Of a stretch of DNA of 22,834 nucleotides, positions 7,393-19,592 are shown one piece after another. Position 1 is the first letter of the stretch. The number at the start of each line of letters is the position of its first letter. The DNA is from CAYLSO01 sp964386525. GTDB lineage: Bacteria; Eisenbacteria; RBG-16-71-46; DASYSL01. The stretch spans positions 1 through 22,834 of the forward strand of contig CAYLSO010000110.1 in assembly GCA_964386525.1 (NCBI GenBank), written 5' to 3'. The notes below the pieces were generated by a model, which ran no database searches, had not been told where the DNA came from, and saw nothing but the letters and a program-made list of their open reading frames with translations. The translations under genes and the position numbers were made by a program.

Positions 7393-8022
7393 GTGCGACT
7401 CAGCCTCCGGCGTCTACATCCGCGCTCTGACCCGGCCTCTCGACTCCCCCGCGCCCTTTTCGCCGCTCTCGCCTGCGCCCTGGCTCTGGTTTCGCCGCCG
7501 GCCTCCGGCGCCGACCGCGCCGCTGCCCCCGTACCGCCGCCGCGGTCGGCGGCCGCCGCGGTTCCGGCCCGCGTCTCCCCTGCTGCCGCCCCGCGCTGCC
7601 TCATCAAGCCGCAGCCGCCCCTCGACGTGAGGCTCGAAGCACTCGACGCGCTGAAGCCCGGGCGAGTGGCGCGCTTCCGGCTCACCGCCATCCCGCGCGT
7701 GAGCGCCGACGAGATCCGCATCCTGGCGCAGCCGGCCCCCGAGGTGGCCTGGATCGCCGGCCGGCGCGCCGAGCGCCGTTTCGCGCACCGGGACGAACCG
7801 AATGAGTTCACGTTCTCGGTTCGCGTGCCCGCCCGCGGGCGCCACGCGCTGCACGTGGTCGTGGAGATCACCGCCGCCGACGGCAGGGTCTGGCGGCGCG
7901 GCGTGGGCCTGGGGCTCGGCCCCGACCCGCGCGCCGAGCGGGCCCGCGTCGTGCCCGACGGGCGCGGCGGCAAAGCCATCGAGTACGAAGCGGCCCCCGC
8001 CGCGGCCGGGACCGGGCGATGA
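7393..8022 (+). CDS. Secreted protein of unknown function, partner of the downstream peptidase
   Basis: No family is recognised. The GTG at 7393 is chosen because the -10 box TATAAT ends 6 bases before it and no ribosome-binding site or later start fits; translation would then be leaderless. The 209-residue product has a basic n-region, a hydrophobic core at 21-35 and probable signal cleavage near residue 40. A Pro/Ala-rich linker (41-67) follows, and then a region of about 120 residues with alternating polar and hydrophobic residues suggesting a beta-sandwich (78-182). One cysteine (C69) remains in the mature part. Its TGA overlaps the next ATG (ATGA, 8019-8022), so it is translationally coupled to the secreted peptidase/VCBS gene. 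An accessory, pro-domain-like or inhibitor role is possible but speculative. Confidence 0.75.
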   Translation: MRLSLRRLHPRSDPASRLPRALFAALACALALVSPPASGADRAAAPVPPPRSAAAAVPARVSPAAAPRCLIKPQPPLDVRLEALDALKPGRVARFRLTAIPRVSADEIRILAQPAPEVAWIAGRRAERRFAHRDEPNEFTFSVRVPARGRHALHVVVEITAADGRVWRRGVGLGLGPDPRAERARVVPDGRGGKAIEYEAAPAAAGTGR

Positions 8023-11000
8023 GGAAGCGCGCCCGCCTCGCCGCAGCCGCGCTCCTGGGCGCGCTGCTGCTCGCCCCTCCGGCGCTCGCCGACTGGAACG
8101 CCAGCGGCCGCTTCTTCTACCGCGACCGCGAGCAGGGCCTGACCGGCTTCACCGGCGTCGAGATCGACCGCCCCGCCCGCCGCGTGGACGTGCAGGTGCT
8201 CGACGACGCGACCAGCGCCGTGCTGGCCACCGGCGCGACGGCGCTCGACGGCTCCTACGACGTTCCGGTCACGGACTCGCAGGTGCGCGGCGTGCGGGTG
8301 CGGTTCCTCACGTCGAGCACCGCCAGCCCCGGCCTCTACGCCAGCGTGCGCTCGAGCGTCGGCAACCCCCAGCTCTACGCGGTGACCTCCGCGGCCGTGC
8401 CCGGTCACAGCCCGGCCGCCAACCAGGACTTCGGGGATCTCACCGCGCTGCCCGGCTCCGGCGGCGAGGCGTTCAACCTCTTCGACGTCACGCTCAACGG
8501 CCTCGACTTCCTCCAGCTGCTCAACGACTCGTGGCCGGCGGCGGCCATCGTCGTCTACTGGAACTCGGCGAGCGGTGACGGCACCTACTACCAGGCGACG
8601 GACAACTCCATCCACCTGCTCGGCGGCGAGGGGTACGACGACACCGTCGTCGCCCACGAGCAGGGGCATTTCGCGGCGGCCAACTTCTCCTCCGACGACA
8701 GCCCCGGCGGCGTCCACTACATCGGCGACAACAACCAGGACATCCGCCTGGCCTGGTCGGAGGGCTACGCCACCTACTTCGCCAGTTCCGCGCGCCGCCG
8801 CCTCGGCGTCCCCACTCCGGGCTGGACCTACTACGTCAACACCACGGGCGCGCCGGGCGCCGGCAACCTGGACTTCTCCTACGAGTTCGAGGGCCCGAGC
8901 CGCGGCGCCGTCGGCGCGGCCTCCGAGGTCGCCGTGCAGGCGCTGCTGTGGGACATCGTGGACGACCCGGGTACCGCCGACGACTCGCCGGGGGCCGACG
9001 ACGACCCGCTGGTCGACCGCACCGACGAGGACGTGTGGGAGGTGACGCGCTACTACCTGCCGCAGCCCGCCGTCCTCTCGGTCTCCCTGGAGGACTTCTG
9101 GGACGGCTGGTTCCGGCCCGGCTTCTCGCACGGGCGCGAGGCGGAGATGACCGCCACCTTCGACGCCCTGCGCGTCGAGTTCCGCCCCGACGGCGCCGAG
9201 GCCGACGGCACGCCCGCGCAGGCGCGCTACATCCCGGCCGACGGGTCGCCGCAGGCCCGCACCTTCTACCCGGCGGGCGACGCCGACTACGTCTGGTTCC
9301 CGGCCGCCGCCGGTCAGAGACTGAGCCTCGAGACGAGCGACCTGTACTCGGACGCCAACACCTTCCTGACGGTCTTCGACTCGCTGGGCACCCAGCTCTC
9401 GGTGAACGACAACCGCTCGGCCGGCGACGCCTCCTCGCGCATCTTCTTCACCGCGCCCATCACCGGACGCTTCTTCCTCCGCGCCACCCACGCCGCCGAC
9501 CTGGGCGTCTACGGCTCCTACAACCTGCGCGTCTTCCCCGGCACGGCCAGCTCGGTGGCGCTGACGGACGTGTCGGCCGCCGCCCTCGGGACCGACAACG
9601 CCAGCGGCCGTGGCGCGGCGTGGGCCGATTTCGACGCCGACGGCTGGCTCGACCTCTACGTGTGCAACATCGGCGCGGCCAACGCCCTCTTCCAGAACAA
9701 CCGCAACGGCACGTTCGCCAACCGCGCCGCCCTCTACGGCGTCGCGCTCTCCACCTCTTCCGAGGGCGCCTGCTTCGGCGACTACGACAACGACGGGGAC
9801 CAGGACCTCTACGTCGCCACCGTGGGCAACGACGACGCCCTGTTCCGCAACCGGCTCACCGAGACCGGCACGCCGTCCTTCGTCAACGCCACCGCGGCCG
9901 CCGGGATCACCGACGCCGCCTCGGGGCGCACGGCCAACTGGGTGGACGCCGATCGCGACGGCCGGCTCGACCTGTTCGTCGCCAACCTCTCGGGCGGGAC
10001 CTGCAAGCTGTGGCTCAACGACGGCGACGGCACCTTCACCGACGCCACCCTGGCACGCGGGCTGGGAGGGGCGAGCGGCGTCATCACGTCGGTATGGGCC
10101 GACTACGACCGCGACGGCGACGACGACGTCTTCCTCGGGGTCAACGGCGGGGCCAGCAAGCTGATGCGCAATTACGGCAGCCTGTTCATCGACGTCGGCG
10201 CCGCCGCCGGCGTGGATCTGGGCTTCGGGGTCTTCGCCGCCGACTGGGGCGACTTCGACGCCGACGGCTGGCCGGACCTTGCCGTGGCGGCCGCGGAGGG
10301 CCCGAACCTGCTCTACCGGAACCTGGGTGACGGCACCTTCCAGGAGGTCGGCGAGGCGAGCGGCACGGCGACCACCTTCCAGAGCACGGCGGCGGTCTTC
10401 GCCGACCACGATCTCGATGGCGACCTCGATCTCTACGCCGCCAATTTCAACGCGCCGAACCAGCTGTTCGACAACGTCACCGGGGCGGCCTTCTCGGTGA
10501 CCGGGGCCGGCGGGCTCAGCGCCCGCTCACGCGCCGCGGCGTGGGGCGACTACGACCGCGACGGCGACCCGGATCTGTTCGTCAGCACCGAGACAGCCGA
10601 TGCGCTGTACCGCGTCGACGCCCCGCCGCGGTCCTGGTTGCAAGTGGACCTGCGCGGGCGCGCCAGCAACCGCGACGGCATCGGTTCGGTCATCACGGTG
10701 ACGGCCGGCGGACTGCGCCGGACGCGCCACGCCTACGCCGGTCAGGGCTTTGGCTCGCAGAACAGCCTGCGCGCCGAATTCGGCCTCGGGCCCGGCGGGG
10801 CCGGCATCGACTCCCTGCTAGTCGACTGGCCGTCGCGCAAGCGCAGTGTCCTCACCGGCCTGGCCGCCAACCAGATCTTGCTCGTGGACGAAGCCGACGC
10901 GGTGGAAGTGCCGACCGGCTCGCTCCCCGTCCCGGCCCTGGCCCTGGGCGCGCCCTGGCCCAACCCCGCGGGAAGCCCGGTCGCCTTCGCGGTGCACGTG

Positions 11001-11231
11001 CCGCCCGAGCTGGCCACGGGGCCCGTCACCCTGGAGATCTTCTCGGTCAGCGGCCGCCGTATCGCCCGTCCGTTCTCCGGCCGGCTCGCCGCCGGGCCCG
11101 GGCGCCTGGTGTGGACCCTGCGCGACGACGACGGCGCGCCGGTAGCGCCCGGCCTCTACATCGCCAGGCTGCGCGCCGGCACGCACGAGCAGACGCGCAA
11201 GCTGGCGGTCCTCCCCGCGACCGCTCGATAG
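8019..11231 (+). CDS. Secreted multidomain protein: putative zinc peptidase, PPC, VCBS repeats, ASPIC/UnbV and FlgD-Ig tail
   Basis: The 1070-residue protein has a signal peptide (cleavage after ALA24). A putative zinc-peptidase domain follows: HEQGH (213-217) is a HExxH motif, and E248 in SEGYATYF is a plausible third ligand, as in gluzincins. Residues 394-507 resemble a bacterial pre-peptidase C-terminal (PPC) beta-sandwich. Seven FG-GAP/VCBS repeats then carry calcium-loop motifs of the form DxDxDGxxD at 537, 588, 643, 695, 745, 796 and 844. Residues 884-957 match the ASPIC/UnbV family (NRDGIGSVITV, QNSLRAEFGLG, LLVDWPS). The tail (975-1065) contains APWPNPAG, VSGRRIA and VAPGLYIARL, the FlgD-Ig/T9SS-type C-terminal domain used for secretion or surface anchoring. 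The ATG overlaps the preceding stop. Substrate and peptidase activity are unproven. Confidence 0.85.
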   Translation: MRKRARLAAAALLGALLLAPPALADWNASGRFFYRDREQGLTGFTGVEIDRPARRVDVQVLDDATSAVLATGATALDGSYDVPVTDSQVRGVRVRFLTSSTASPGLYASVRSSVGNPQLYAVTSAAVPGHSPAANQDFGDLTALPGSGGEAFNLFDVTLNGLDFLQLLNDSWPAAAIVVYWNSASGDGTYYQATDNSIHLLGGEGYDDTVVAHEQGHFAAANFSSDDSPGGVHYIGDNNQDIRLAWSEGYATYFASSARRRLGVPTPGWTYYVNTTGAPGAGNLDFSYEFEGPSRGAVGAASEVAVQALLWDIVDDPGTADDSPGADDDPLVDRTDEDVWEVTRYYLPQPAVLSVSLEDFWDGWFRPGFSHGREAEMTATFDALRVEFRPDGAEADGTPAQARYIPADGSPQARTFYPAGDADYVWFPAAAGQRLSLETSDLYSDANTFLTVFDSLGTQLSVNDNRSAGDASSRIFFTAPITGRFFLRATHAADLGVYGSYNLRVFPGTASSVALTDVSAAALGTDNASGRGAAWADFDADGWLDLYVCNIGAANALFQNNRNGTFANRAALYGVALSTSSEGACFGDYDNDGDQDLYVATVGNDDALFRNRLTETGTPSFVNATAAAGITDAASGRTANWVDADRDGRLDLFVANLSGGTCKLWLNDGDGTFTDATLARGLGGASGVITSVWADYDRDGDDDVFLGVNGGASKLMRNYGSLFIDVGAAAGVDLGFGVFAADWGDFDADGWPDLAVAAAEGPNLLYRNLGDGTFQEVGEASGTATTFQSTAAVFADHDLDGDLDLYAANFNAPNQLFDNVTGAAFSVTGAGGLSARSRAAAWGDYDRDGDPDLFVSTETADALYRVDAPPRSWLQVDLRGRASNRDGIGSVITVTAGGLRRTRHAYAGQGFGSQNSLRAEFGLGPGGAGIDSLLVDWPSRKRSVLTGLAANQILLVDEADAVEVPTGSLPVPALALGAPWPNPAGSPVAFAVHVPPELATGPVTLEIFSVSGRRIARPFSGRLAAGPGRLVWTLRDDDGAPVAPGLYIARLRAGTHEQTRKLAVLPATAR

Positions 11232-11266
11232 CCCGCGGGTGCGGCCCATCCGCGCCCCGCTCGCGC

Positions 11267-11295
11267 TTGCGCCCCCGGGCCCCCGCCCCTACACT
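11267..11295 (+). promoter_or_regulatory. Putative sigma70 promoter of the barrel-protein gene
   Basis: TTGCGC (11267-11272) and TACACT (11290-11295) are spaced by exactly 17 bp in the gap after the peptidase gene. Transcription would begin near 11302, leaving a leader of about 90 bases. Confidence 0.5.
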
Positions 11296-11391
11296 CGCCC
11301 CGCCTCGCGCGGCAGACCCGCCGCCATGGCGGAGCGGTGCCGCCGCGCGTCTCAGGCGGACCCCACAGCCAACCTATCGAGGAGGACGGAG

Positions 11392-12213
11392 ATGGAAGCT
11401 CATTCGCGCTGGGCCGCCGGACTCGCCTTCGCCGTCGCTCTCTGCCTGACCCTCGCACTGGCCGCTCCCGCGTCCGCCCAGTCCCCGTACCTCGACCGCG
11501 GGAACGACCGCACGCTGCTGCTGGAGGTGCTCAAGCCTTCATTCGAGGGCGACGACCAGCCCGACTTCCTCACGACGACCTGGTTGCTGGGGGCGCGCTT
11601 GGGCGTCGCCCCGCAGACCCACATCGTCCTCGAATTGCCGTGGGCGCACTACGAGGAGGGTGACTTCAGCGCCAGCACCATCGGGAATCCCTACGTCGGC
11701 ATCGAGTACGGCGCCACGGGAACCGGGCCATTCGGTGAGTTCGGCGTCCGGCCACCGCTCGCCGCCTCGGAGGACGACGACGTCGTCGCCTCGCTCTCGG
11801 GCATCTTCTCGGATGTCGATCGCTGGGAAGATTTCTGGCCGCAGATGATCCCCGTGACCGCGGCCTTCAACTACCGCTACGAGGCCCCCACGGGGTTCCG
11901 GGCGCGGGGCCGCCTGGGCGGCTCACTGTGGATCCCGGAGGAGGGCGGAGACGCCGAGTTCTTCACCCTCTTCGGCGGCTGGGCCGGCTACGAGAGCCCC
12001 ATGCTGCGTGTGGCCGGGGGCTGGAGCGGGCGCGTCCTGCTCACCGAGGAGGGGGTCTTCGGAGACCAGACCCTGCACCACCAGATCTCCGCCGCCATCG
12101 ACATCGGGACCGGCCGTGTGCGCCCCGGCGCCCACCTCCGCCTGCCCCTCAACAGCAACCTCACCGACACCGTGAACCTCGTCATCGGGATCAGCCTGGG
12201 GGTCCGCCTCTGA
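11392..12213 (+). CDS. Probable outer-membrane beta-barrel protein, unknown substrate
   Basis: No specific family is recognised. Translation starts at ATG 11392 behind AGGAGG; a longer frame upstream lacks a ribosome-binding site and would bury the signal peptide. The product has 273 residues with a clear signal peptide (hydrophobic core about 8-25, cleavage after ASA29). The mature part is rich in Gly, Tyr, Trp and Phe, with alternating strand-like segments such as FTLFGGWAGYE and VAGGWSGRVLL. It finishes with a strand TVNLVIGISLGVRL, as expected for a small outer-membrane barrel. An acidic stretch EDDDVV lies around residue 126. It is flanked by its own promoter and by the shared terminator at 12232-12257, so it is probably monocistronic. 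Confidence 0.7.
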   Translation: MEAHSRWAAGLAFAVALCLTLALAAPASAQSPYLDRGNDRTLLLEVLKPSFEGDDQPDFLTTTWLLGARLGVAPQTHIVLELPWAHYEEGDFSASTIGNPYVGIEYGATGTGPFGEFGVRPPLAASEDDDVVASLSGIFSDVDRWEDFWPQMIPVTAAFNYRYEAPTGFRARGRLGGSLWIPEEGGDAEFFTLFGGWAGYESPMLRVAGGWSGRVLLTEEGVFGDQTLHHQISAAIDIGTGRVRPGAHLRLPLNSNLTDTVNLVIGISLGVRL

Positions 12214-12231
12214 GCGCCCCCAAAAAGAATC

Positions 12232-12257
12232 GGGGCCGGAACTTGCGTTCCGGCCCC
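12232..12257. terminator. Bidirectional terminator of the rRNA operon and the barrel-protein gene
   Basis: A perfect 11-bp stem GGGGCCGGAAC/GTTCCGGCCCC with the loop TTGC lies between the converging units. In the minus (rRNA) direction it is followed by GATTCTTTTTG, a genuine T-run. In the plus direction the tail is GTTCGTATT, weaker. Confidence 0.85.
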
Positions 12258-12268
12258 GTTCGTATTAC

Positions 12269-12384
<116 letters not shown>

Positions 12385-12542
12385 AAATCGCGCCTCCAAA
12401 TAATTGCGCTGAACGTCAAGAACCGCGCCGGATGAGGGGGCGAACCGCACACCCAGCAGAAGCGTTGGCCTTGGAACGCACTCAGCGCAAACCTCGACAA
12501 CCACAGGAAGAGATGGGGGCGACGCGCGAGCACCAAGAATCG

Positions 12543-15560
<3,018 letters not shown>

Positions 15561-15596
15561 GAACCTTTCGGTGCTCGCTCGGCGCTTACCCATCTC
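15561..15596 (-). other. 5' arm of the 23S precursor-processing stem
   Basis: Bases just upstream of 23S are complementary to bases just downstream of it. GAGATGGG (15596-15589) pairs with CCCATCTC (12517-12510) and GCGAGCACC (15578-15570) pairs with GGTGCTCGC (12534-12526). Together with the GGTCAAGC/GCTTGACC terminal helix these make the long duplex normally cut by RNase III. Confidence 0.75.
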
Positions 15597-15606
15597 TTCC
15601 GTATGT

Positions 15607-15621
15607 GGTTGTCAAAGAACC
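15607..15621 (-). promoter_or_regulatory. boxA antitermination element before 23S
   Basis: The minus strand reads GGTTCTTTGACAACC, close to the rrn spacer boxA consensus TGCTCTTTAACAA. It is the expected NusB/NusE loading site that keeps polymerase from terminating within 23S. Confidence 0.65.
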
Positions 15622-15766
15622 GTCGCGGGCTTCCGCCCGCGCGCCGAACAGGATCCGAAGATCCGGCCCGGCAACGCTCTCGGTGAGGCACCCGCCGCCC
15701 GCTTCCAGAGGGACCCGCGCGAACGCGGCCTCGAGGGGGCAGGGAAACCTCGCACTCTCTTCCGGT

Positions 15767-15842
15767 TGGTGGAGATAACGGGGATCGAACCCGTAACCTC
15801 CGGCTTGCAAAGCCGGCGCTCTCCCAATTGAGCTATATCCCC
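15767..15842 (-). tRNA. tRNA-Ala(TGC)
   Basis: A 76-nt cloverleaf with encoded CCA: acceptor GGGGATA/TATCTCC, anticodon stem CCGGC/GCCGG, loop TTTGCAA with anticodon TGC, and T-loop TTCGATC. It lies between tRNA-Ile and 23S in the usual order. Confidence 0.97.
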
Positions 15843-15884
15843 TTTAGGGGAGATCGGACCGGCGCGCTGGCGTTGGCGGAGGTA

Positions 15885-15961
15885 TGGTGGGCCTGAGTGG
15901 ACTCGAACCACCCACCTCGCGCTTATCAGGCGCGCGCTCTAACCAACTGAGCTACAGGCCC
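15885..15961 (-). tRNA. tRNA-Ile(GAT)
   Basis: A 77-nt cloverleaf with encoded CCA: acceptor GGGCCTG/CAGGCCC, anticodon stem CGCGC/GCGCG, loop CTGATAA with anticodon GAT, and T-loop TTCGAGT. It lies in the 16S-23S spacer just upstream of tRNA-Ala. Confidence 0.97.
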
Positions 15962-16052
15962 ACGACCCAGCGCCGGAGTGTCTTACCACCGTGCCCGGCG
16001 GATGTGTGCATTGGGGCTGTCGACCGTCCGAGCTCATGAAGCGAAAGAGAGT

Positions 16053-16084
16053 TGAATAGCGCACGAGCCTGACGAGACCGGGAG
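16053..16084 (-). other. 3' arm of the 16S precursor-processing stem
   Basis: This spacer segment is complementary to the leader segment at 17824-17858. The core is 13 perfectly complementary bases (GAATAGCGCACGA at 16054-16066 against its reverse complement at 17845-17857). It extends with small bulges through GCCTG, ACGAG and CCGGGAG to about 31 pairs. Confidence 0.8.
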
Positions 16085-16152
16085 ATGACCTGGGTTCGGA
16101 GAACAACATGGCGCCTTGGACCGAGGTCCGCGGCGCGCACTTGCCTCACGAT

Positions 16153-17720
<1,568 letters not shown>

Positions 17721-17823
17721 TTTTGACTATCGGAGGAGCCCGTACCCGAGGGCACGGACTCTTACTTTAGGTAAGTCCGAGCGGCTTCCAACCGTGCCGA
17801 AGCACGCCTTCCGCGCGCCGGAC

Positions 17824-17858
17824 CTCCCGGGCTCGTACAGGCATTCGTGCGCTATTCA
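17824..17858 (-). other. 5' arm of the 16S precursor-processing stem
   Basis: Complementary to 16053-16084 in the 16S-tRNA spacer. It directly follows boxA, the usual order of boxA then processing stem then 16S. Confidence 0.8.
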
Positions 17859-17871
17859 GTTATCAAAGATC
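17859..17871 (-). promoter_or_regulatory. boxA antitermination element in the rRNA leader
   Basis: The minus strand reads GATCTTTGATAAC, about nine of thirteen matches to the rrn boxA consensus when aligned on CTTT, and sits just upstream of the processing stem. Confidence 0.55.
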
Positions 17872-17926
17872 GGGGCGCCATAAGACAGACAACGGCGGTC
17901 GCCGCGCCTGTCCGACGCGAACGCAG

Positions 17927-17955
17927 AAACTAGCAAGGGGCCGTAGAAAGGTCAA
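17927..17955 (-). promoter_or_regulatory. rRNA promoter P2
   Basis: TTGACC (17955-17950) and TAGTTT (17932-17927) are spaced by 17 bp, 70 bp downstream of P1. A tandem arrangement is typical of rRNA operons. Confidence 0.6.
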
Positions 17956-17996
17956 CCCAAGAATCGGCGGGCCACTTCCTTGTTGCTGCAAACCGG

Positions 17997-18025
17997 AATA
18001 TAGGTGGGTCCCCTGGACCTGTCAA
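17997..18025 (-). promoter_or_regulatory. rRNA promoter P1, near-consensus
   Basis: TTGACA (18025-18020) and TATATT (18002-17997) are spaced by 17 bp, the best promoter in the window. A run of seven A on the transcribed-sense strand (18046-18040) lies at about -50 to -56, where an UP element would bind the alpha subunit. Confidence 0.85.
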
Positions 18026-18074
18026 GAGTCCGAAGTGACTTTTTTTCAGTGCTTTCCCGCGGTCGGCTTCCGCA

Positions 18075-18107
18075 GACGGGCCAAACCCCGGCCCGGATCC
18101 GCCCGTC
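18075..18107 (-). terminator. Candidate terminator after tyrS
   Basis: Alternative GC-rich stems occur just after the tyrS stop: GACGGGC/GCCCGTC (outer) or CGGGCC/GGCCCG (inner). There is no T-run, so termination is plausible but not shown; without it tyrS transcripts would run into the rRNA operon. Confidence 0.35.
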
Positions 18108-18114
18108 CAAGCCC

Positions 18115-19407
18115 TCAATCGACCCTATCGCTATTCAAGATAACGGGTTGGGCGCTTTGAACGGGGGCATCGAGCCCCGTATCTCCCAAGACCCGGACCC
18201 AGCGCCGCCCCAGCCGAACCAGATGCGCGATTCCGGGCCCCAGCCCGACCCGGCTCGCCCTATCCCGCACCGCCTCCCCGTCCAGCTCCACGGCCCCTTC
18301 CTCGATCTTGCGCCAGGCCTCCGTGCCCGATTTCGCCAGCCGGCACGCCACCAGCACGTCCTTGATCCCCATCTCCGGGTCCTCCGCTCTCACCGGCAGC
18401 CGCCATTCGTACACCTCCGAAGGCAGGCCGCGCCGGGAGAACTGCTGCTCGAAGCCGGCCCGGGCGAAGGCCGCCGCGTGCGCCCCGTGGTACTGCGCCA
18501 CCACGCGCCCGGCCAGCTGCTTCTTCGCTTCCATCGGGTGCAGCCGCCGCTCCCGCAAGTCGCGCAGGACCCGTTCCACCTCTTGCGCCTCGGCCCCCGA
18601 GACCAGCCGCCAGTACGACTCCAGCAGCGCGTCCGGGATGGACATCAGCTTGCCGAACTGCTCGCCCGCCGGCTCGGCGACTCCGACGTAATTCCCGAGC
18701 GACTTCGACATCCGCTGCTCGCCGTCGAGCCCGACCAGGATCGGCAGCGTCAGGATGACCTGCGGTTCCATGCCGACGGACTCCTGCAGGTCGCGGCCCA
18801 CCAGCAGGTTGAATTTCTGCTCGGTGCCGCCGATCTCGACGTCGGCCCGCACCTCGACAGAATCCCAGCCCTGCATGAGCGGGTAGAGCAGCTCGTGCAC
18901 CCCGATGGGGTGGTTCGCCGCCAGGCGCTTGGCGAAATCGTCCCGTTCCAGCAGGCGGGCGACCGTGTAGCGCGATGTCAGCCGCAGGATGTCGCTGAAG
19001 GTCATGCCGGCGAACCACTCGCCGTTGCGCCGCAGCTCCGCGGAGCGCGGGTCGACGACCCGGAAGAACTGCTCGAGGTAGGTGCGGGCGTTGGCCTCGA
19101 CATCCTCCTGCGTCAGCTGCGGGCGGGTCTTCGAGCGGCCGCTGGGGTCGCCCACCTGGGCGGTGTAGTCCCCGATGATGACGACGATGGTGTGGCCCAA
19201 CTGCTGCAGCTGGCGGAGCTTGCGCAGGCCGATGGTGTGTCCGAGGTGGATGTCCGGCGCGGTCGGGTCGAACCCCTGCTTGATGCGCAGCGGCGTGCCG
19301 GTGCCCAGGGCTCTCTCCAGTTTGCGCACGAGGTCCGCATCGGGCAGCAACTCCTCGACGCCCTGGCGGAAGATCTCGAGGTGGCGCTTGAGGTCGGGTT
19401 CGAGCAT
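18115..19407 (-). CDS. tyrS: Tyrosyl-tRNA synthetase
   Basis: The 430-residue class I synthetase charges tRNA-Tyr with tyrosine. The HIGH motif is HLGH (54-57) in GFDPTAPDIHLGHT, and the KMSKS loop is RMSKS (232-236). YPLMQGWDS (175-183) carries the tyrosine-pocket residues. A C-terminal S4 RNA-binding domain spans about 346-400 (GIKDVLVACRLAKSGTEAWR), followed by about 25 extra residues. The HTIGLRKLRQLQQLGH segment places it with the longer TyrRS type found in many non-enteric bacteria rather than with E. coli TyrS. The ATG at 19407 has no ribosome-binding site but lies 6 bases after a -10 box, so the mRNA is probably leaderless. The rRNA operon promoter follows about 90 bp downstream on the same strand. 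Confidence 0.96.
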   Translation of the reverse strand: MLEPDLKRHLEIFRQGVEELLPDADLVRKLERALGTGTPLRIKQGFDPTAPDIHLGHTIGLRKLRQLQQLGHTIVVIIGDYTAQVGDPSGRSKTRPQLTQEDVEANARTYLEQFFRVVDPRSAELRRNGEWFAGMTFSDILRLTSRYTVARLLERDDFAKRLAANHPIGVHELLYPLMQGWDSVEVRADVEIGGTEQKFNLLVGRDLQESVGMEPQVILTLPILVGLDGEQRMSKSLGNYVGVAEPAGEQFGKLMSIPDALLESYWRLVSGAEAQEVERVLRDLRERRLHPMEAKKQLAGRVVAQYHGAHAAAFARAGFEQQFSRRGLPSEVYEWRLPVRAEDPEMGIKDVLVACRLAKSGTEAWRKIEEGAVELDGEAVRDRASRVGLGPGIAHLVRLGRRWVRVLGDTGLDAPVQSAQPVILNSDRVD

Positions 19408-19413
19408 GCGCGC

Positions 19414-19422
19414 ATCCTAGCA
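19414..19422 (-). promoter_or_regulatory. Extended -10 promoter of tyrS, positioned for a leaderless mRNA
   Basis: The minus strand reads TGCTAGGAT (19422-19414), a -10 hexamer TAGGAT with TGn extension. A partial -35 CTGACC lies 18 bp further upstream. Six bases separate the hexamer from the ATG, so +1 falls on the A of the start codon. Confidence 0.6.
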
Positions 19423-19544
19423 AAAGGTCCGGCGCGCGGTCAGGGAATAGGCTGAGGCCCCACGCCGCGCCCGCCCGCGGGCGGGTCCCCCGCCCGGCCC
19501 GCCCCGGACACACGCAGACTTGACCGGGCCCCCCCGGCCGGGCC

Positions 19545-19572
19545 TTGACCCCAGGGACCCCGCTGCTAACCT
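19545..19572 (+). promoter_or_regulatory. Putative promoter of the penicillin-binding protein gene
   Basis: TTGACC (19545-19550) and TAACCT (19567-19572) are spaced by 16 bp. Transcription near 19579 would leave a leader of about 14 bases containing the AGGGGAA ribosome-binding site. A second TTGACC at 19520 has no matching -10. Confidence 0.45.
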
Positions 19573-19592
19573 AGGCCCCCAGGGGAACCCGA

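Larger units (their letters stand above)
17721..17990 (-). other. rRNA operon leader region
   Basis: This gene-free stretch is the transcribed leader between the predicted P1 start (near 17990) and mature 16S. It contains promoter P2, boxA (17859-17871), the 5' arm of the 16S processing stem (17824-17858) and a GC-rich local hairpin region nearer 16S (for example CCGTGCC/GGCACGG around 17740-17760). No coding frame is credible in it. Confidence 0.7.

Noticed and set aside
7386..10409. 1007-codon open frame on the minus strand opposite the secreted peptidase gene
   Set aside because: Its repetitive Val/Gly/Arg/Asp composition mirrors the VCBS repeat codons of the real plus-strand gene. It has no plausible start signal or domain.
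19520..19525. Second TTGACC upstream of the penicillin-binding protein gene as an additional promoter
   Set aside because: No -10-like hexamer occurs 16-18 bp downstream.
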